From assembly GCA_002402945.1 (NCBI GenBank), contig DHGV01000091.1:1-6914 (forward strand): a DNA stretch of 6,914 nt, read 5' to 3'. The notes beneath the pieces were generated by a model, which did not search any database, had not been told where the DNA came from, and saw nothing but the letters and a program-made list of their open reading frames with translations. Source of the DNA: Pelotomaculum sp. UBA4789 (GTDB lineage: Bacteria; Bacillota; Desulfotomaculia; Desulfotomaculales; Pelotomaculaceae). Below are positions 6,417 to 6,914 of this stretch, piece after piece (the stretch's first letter is position 1; each line of letters opens with the position of its first letter). The position numbers and the translations under genes were made by a program.

Positions 6417-6480
6417 CTGAAAAACCCCCTTTATGATATAATGAATGTAGCGCAAACGCTAAATCTAAGGGGGTTTTCAG
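6417..6480 (+). promoter_or_regulatory. Long inverted repeat enclosing the transposase promoter and hiding its RBS
   Basis: CTGAAAAACCCCCTT (6417-6431) pairs with AAGGGGGTTTTCAG (6467-6480), leaving one bulged A. A second stem lies inside: TAGCG (6448-6452) with CGCTA (6457-6461) around CAAA. The right outer arm contains the Shine-Dalgarno AAGGGGG. RNA that includes both arms would lock up the site, whereas RNA starting inside would not. IS10 and IS50 are known to use such structures to stop outside transcription from producing transposase. Confidence 0.65.
6434..6442 (+). promoter_or_regulatory. Extended -10 promoter of the transposase gene
   Basis: TGATATAAT is a perfect extended -10 (TGn at 6434-6436, TATAAT at 6437-6442). 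No clear -35 lies at the usual distance. The expected start near 6449 falls after the left arm of the surrounding inverted repeat, so the element's own transcript would leave the ribosome binding site free. Confidence 0.6.
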
Positions 6481-6914
6481 GTGCTTAGGACTGATCCCAA
6501 ACAATTAAGTTTATACTCATCATTGTATTATAATATTCCAGAAAATCATATACTCAAAACCATAAATAAATCCATTGATTTAGAATTTGTGAACAAACTT
6601 CTGGAAAGTTCCTACTGCAAATACTATGGCAGACCTGCCAAAGAACCAGAGATGATGCTGAGGATACAGATCTTGAAGTATCTGTACAACCTCTCTGATG
6701 AACAATTGGTGCAGGATCTGAACGTGAATCTGGCTTACAAATGGTTTATTGGCCTCAACCCCGAAGAACCTTTGCCTGAAATCAGCCTGTTAACCAAATT
6801 CCGTACCCAGCGCTTAAAAGATATCAGCATGGATGCCATTATTACCGAAATTGTACGGCAATGTGTAGAAAGAGGCATAATTCAAAGCCGTAACGGCATT
6901 GTGATAGACACCAC
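6481..6914 (+). CDS. IS1182-family transposase, N-terminal part
   Basis: The reading frame is open from GTG at 6481 to the window edge (144 complete codons); an in-frame TAA at 6466-6468 rules out a start further upstream. AAGGGGG at 6467-6473 is the ribosome binding site with a 7-nt spacer. The protein begins MLRTDPKQLSLYSSLYYNIP and has the N-terminal domain typical of IS1182 and related IS5-like transposases: YCKYYGRPAKEPEMMLRIQI (46-65), then LNVNLAYKWFIGL (80-92) and a basic helix around 106-113. The last visible residues, GIVIDT, carry D143, probably the first aspartate of the DDE catalytic triad. Such proteins usually have about 450-550 residues, so most of the catalytic domain is missing from the window. 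Whether the gene is intact cannot be judged. Confidence 0.85.
   Translation, partial: MLRTDPKQLSLYSSLYYNIPENHILKTINKSIDLEFVNKLLESSYCKYYGRPAKEPEMMLRIQILKYLYNLSDEQLVQDLNVNLAYKWFIGLNPEEPLPEISLLTKFRTQRLKDISMDAIITEIVRQCVERGIIQSRNGIVIDT

Larger units (their letters stand above)
6340..6914 (+). mobile_element. IS1182-type insertion sequence, left part only
   Basis: The transposase gene start, its leader and part of the left non-coding end are present; the right end lies outside the window. The left boundary is uncertain. It is placed near the GGGGGACGGTTC motif (6340-6351), just after the DUF805 stop, but the first CTGAAAAAC repeat at 6359 is another possibility. The element is far more AT-rich than its neighbours (14 G or C in bases 6541-6600). 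Without the right end, neither terminal inverted repeats nor a target duplication can be shown. Confidence 0.6.

Overview
The window looks like chromosomal DNA of a low-to-moderate GC Firmicute, most likely a clostridial or Peptococcaceae-type anaerobe. The grounds are strong GGAGG-type ribosome binding sites, TTG and GTG starts, sigma-A-like and extended -10 promoters, and the sequence style of the SbcD and SbcC proteins. The species cannot be named from the sequence alone.

Layout. Bases 1-898 hold a compact toxin-antitoxin-like pair: a DUF4258 protein (90-416) followed by a YgiT-type zinc-finger/helix-turn-helix protein (446-898). An AT-rich leader with a plausible promoter and a perfect 16-bp palindrome precedes the pair. 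Bases 931-5141 hold sbcD and sbcC, overlapping at ATGA, which encode the Mre11/Rad50-like nuclease-ATPase that cleaves DNA hairpins and blocked ends. Bases 5166-5720 encode an isochorismatase-like cysteine hydrolase, possibly in the same transcript. Bases 5786-6332 hold a DUF805 membrane protein with a C-terminal SHOCT domain. It carries one extra T near 5855 that breaks the reading frame. Bases about 6340-6914 are the left part of an IS1182-type insertion sequence whose transposase gene runs off the window.

How the parts fit. SbcD and SbcC form one complex, and their genes are translationally coupled. The toxin-antitoxin pair is clearly poorer in GC than sbcDC (43% in bases 121-180 against 70% in bases 1441-1500, counted by hand). 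It sits only 32 bp upstream with no visible terminator, so it looks like an acquired cassette placed in front of a housekeeping operon. The insertion sequence is even more AT-rich (23% GC in bases 6541-6600).

The items most worth a second look are: the hairpin in the insertion-sequence leader, which would hide the transposase ribosome binding site only in transcripts arriving from outside; the DUF805 frameshift; the excisionase-type DNA-binding domain on the zinc-finger antitoxin, with a candidate palindromic operator; and the start-codon ambiguity in the hydrolase gene. I found no CRISPR array, tRNA or rRNA, and no clearly new multi-gene system. No stretch over 300 bases lacks a gene; the longest is 6333-6480, which holds the insertion-sequence leader.
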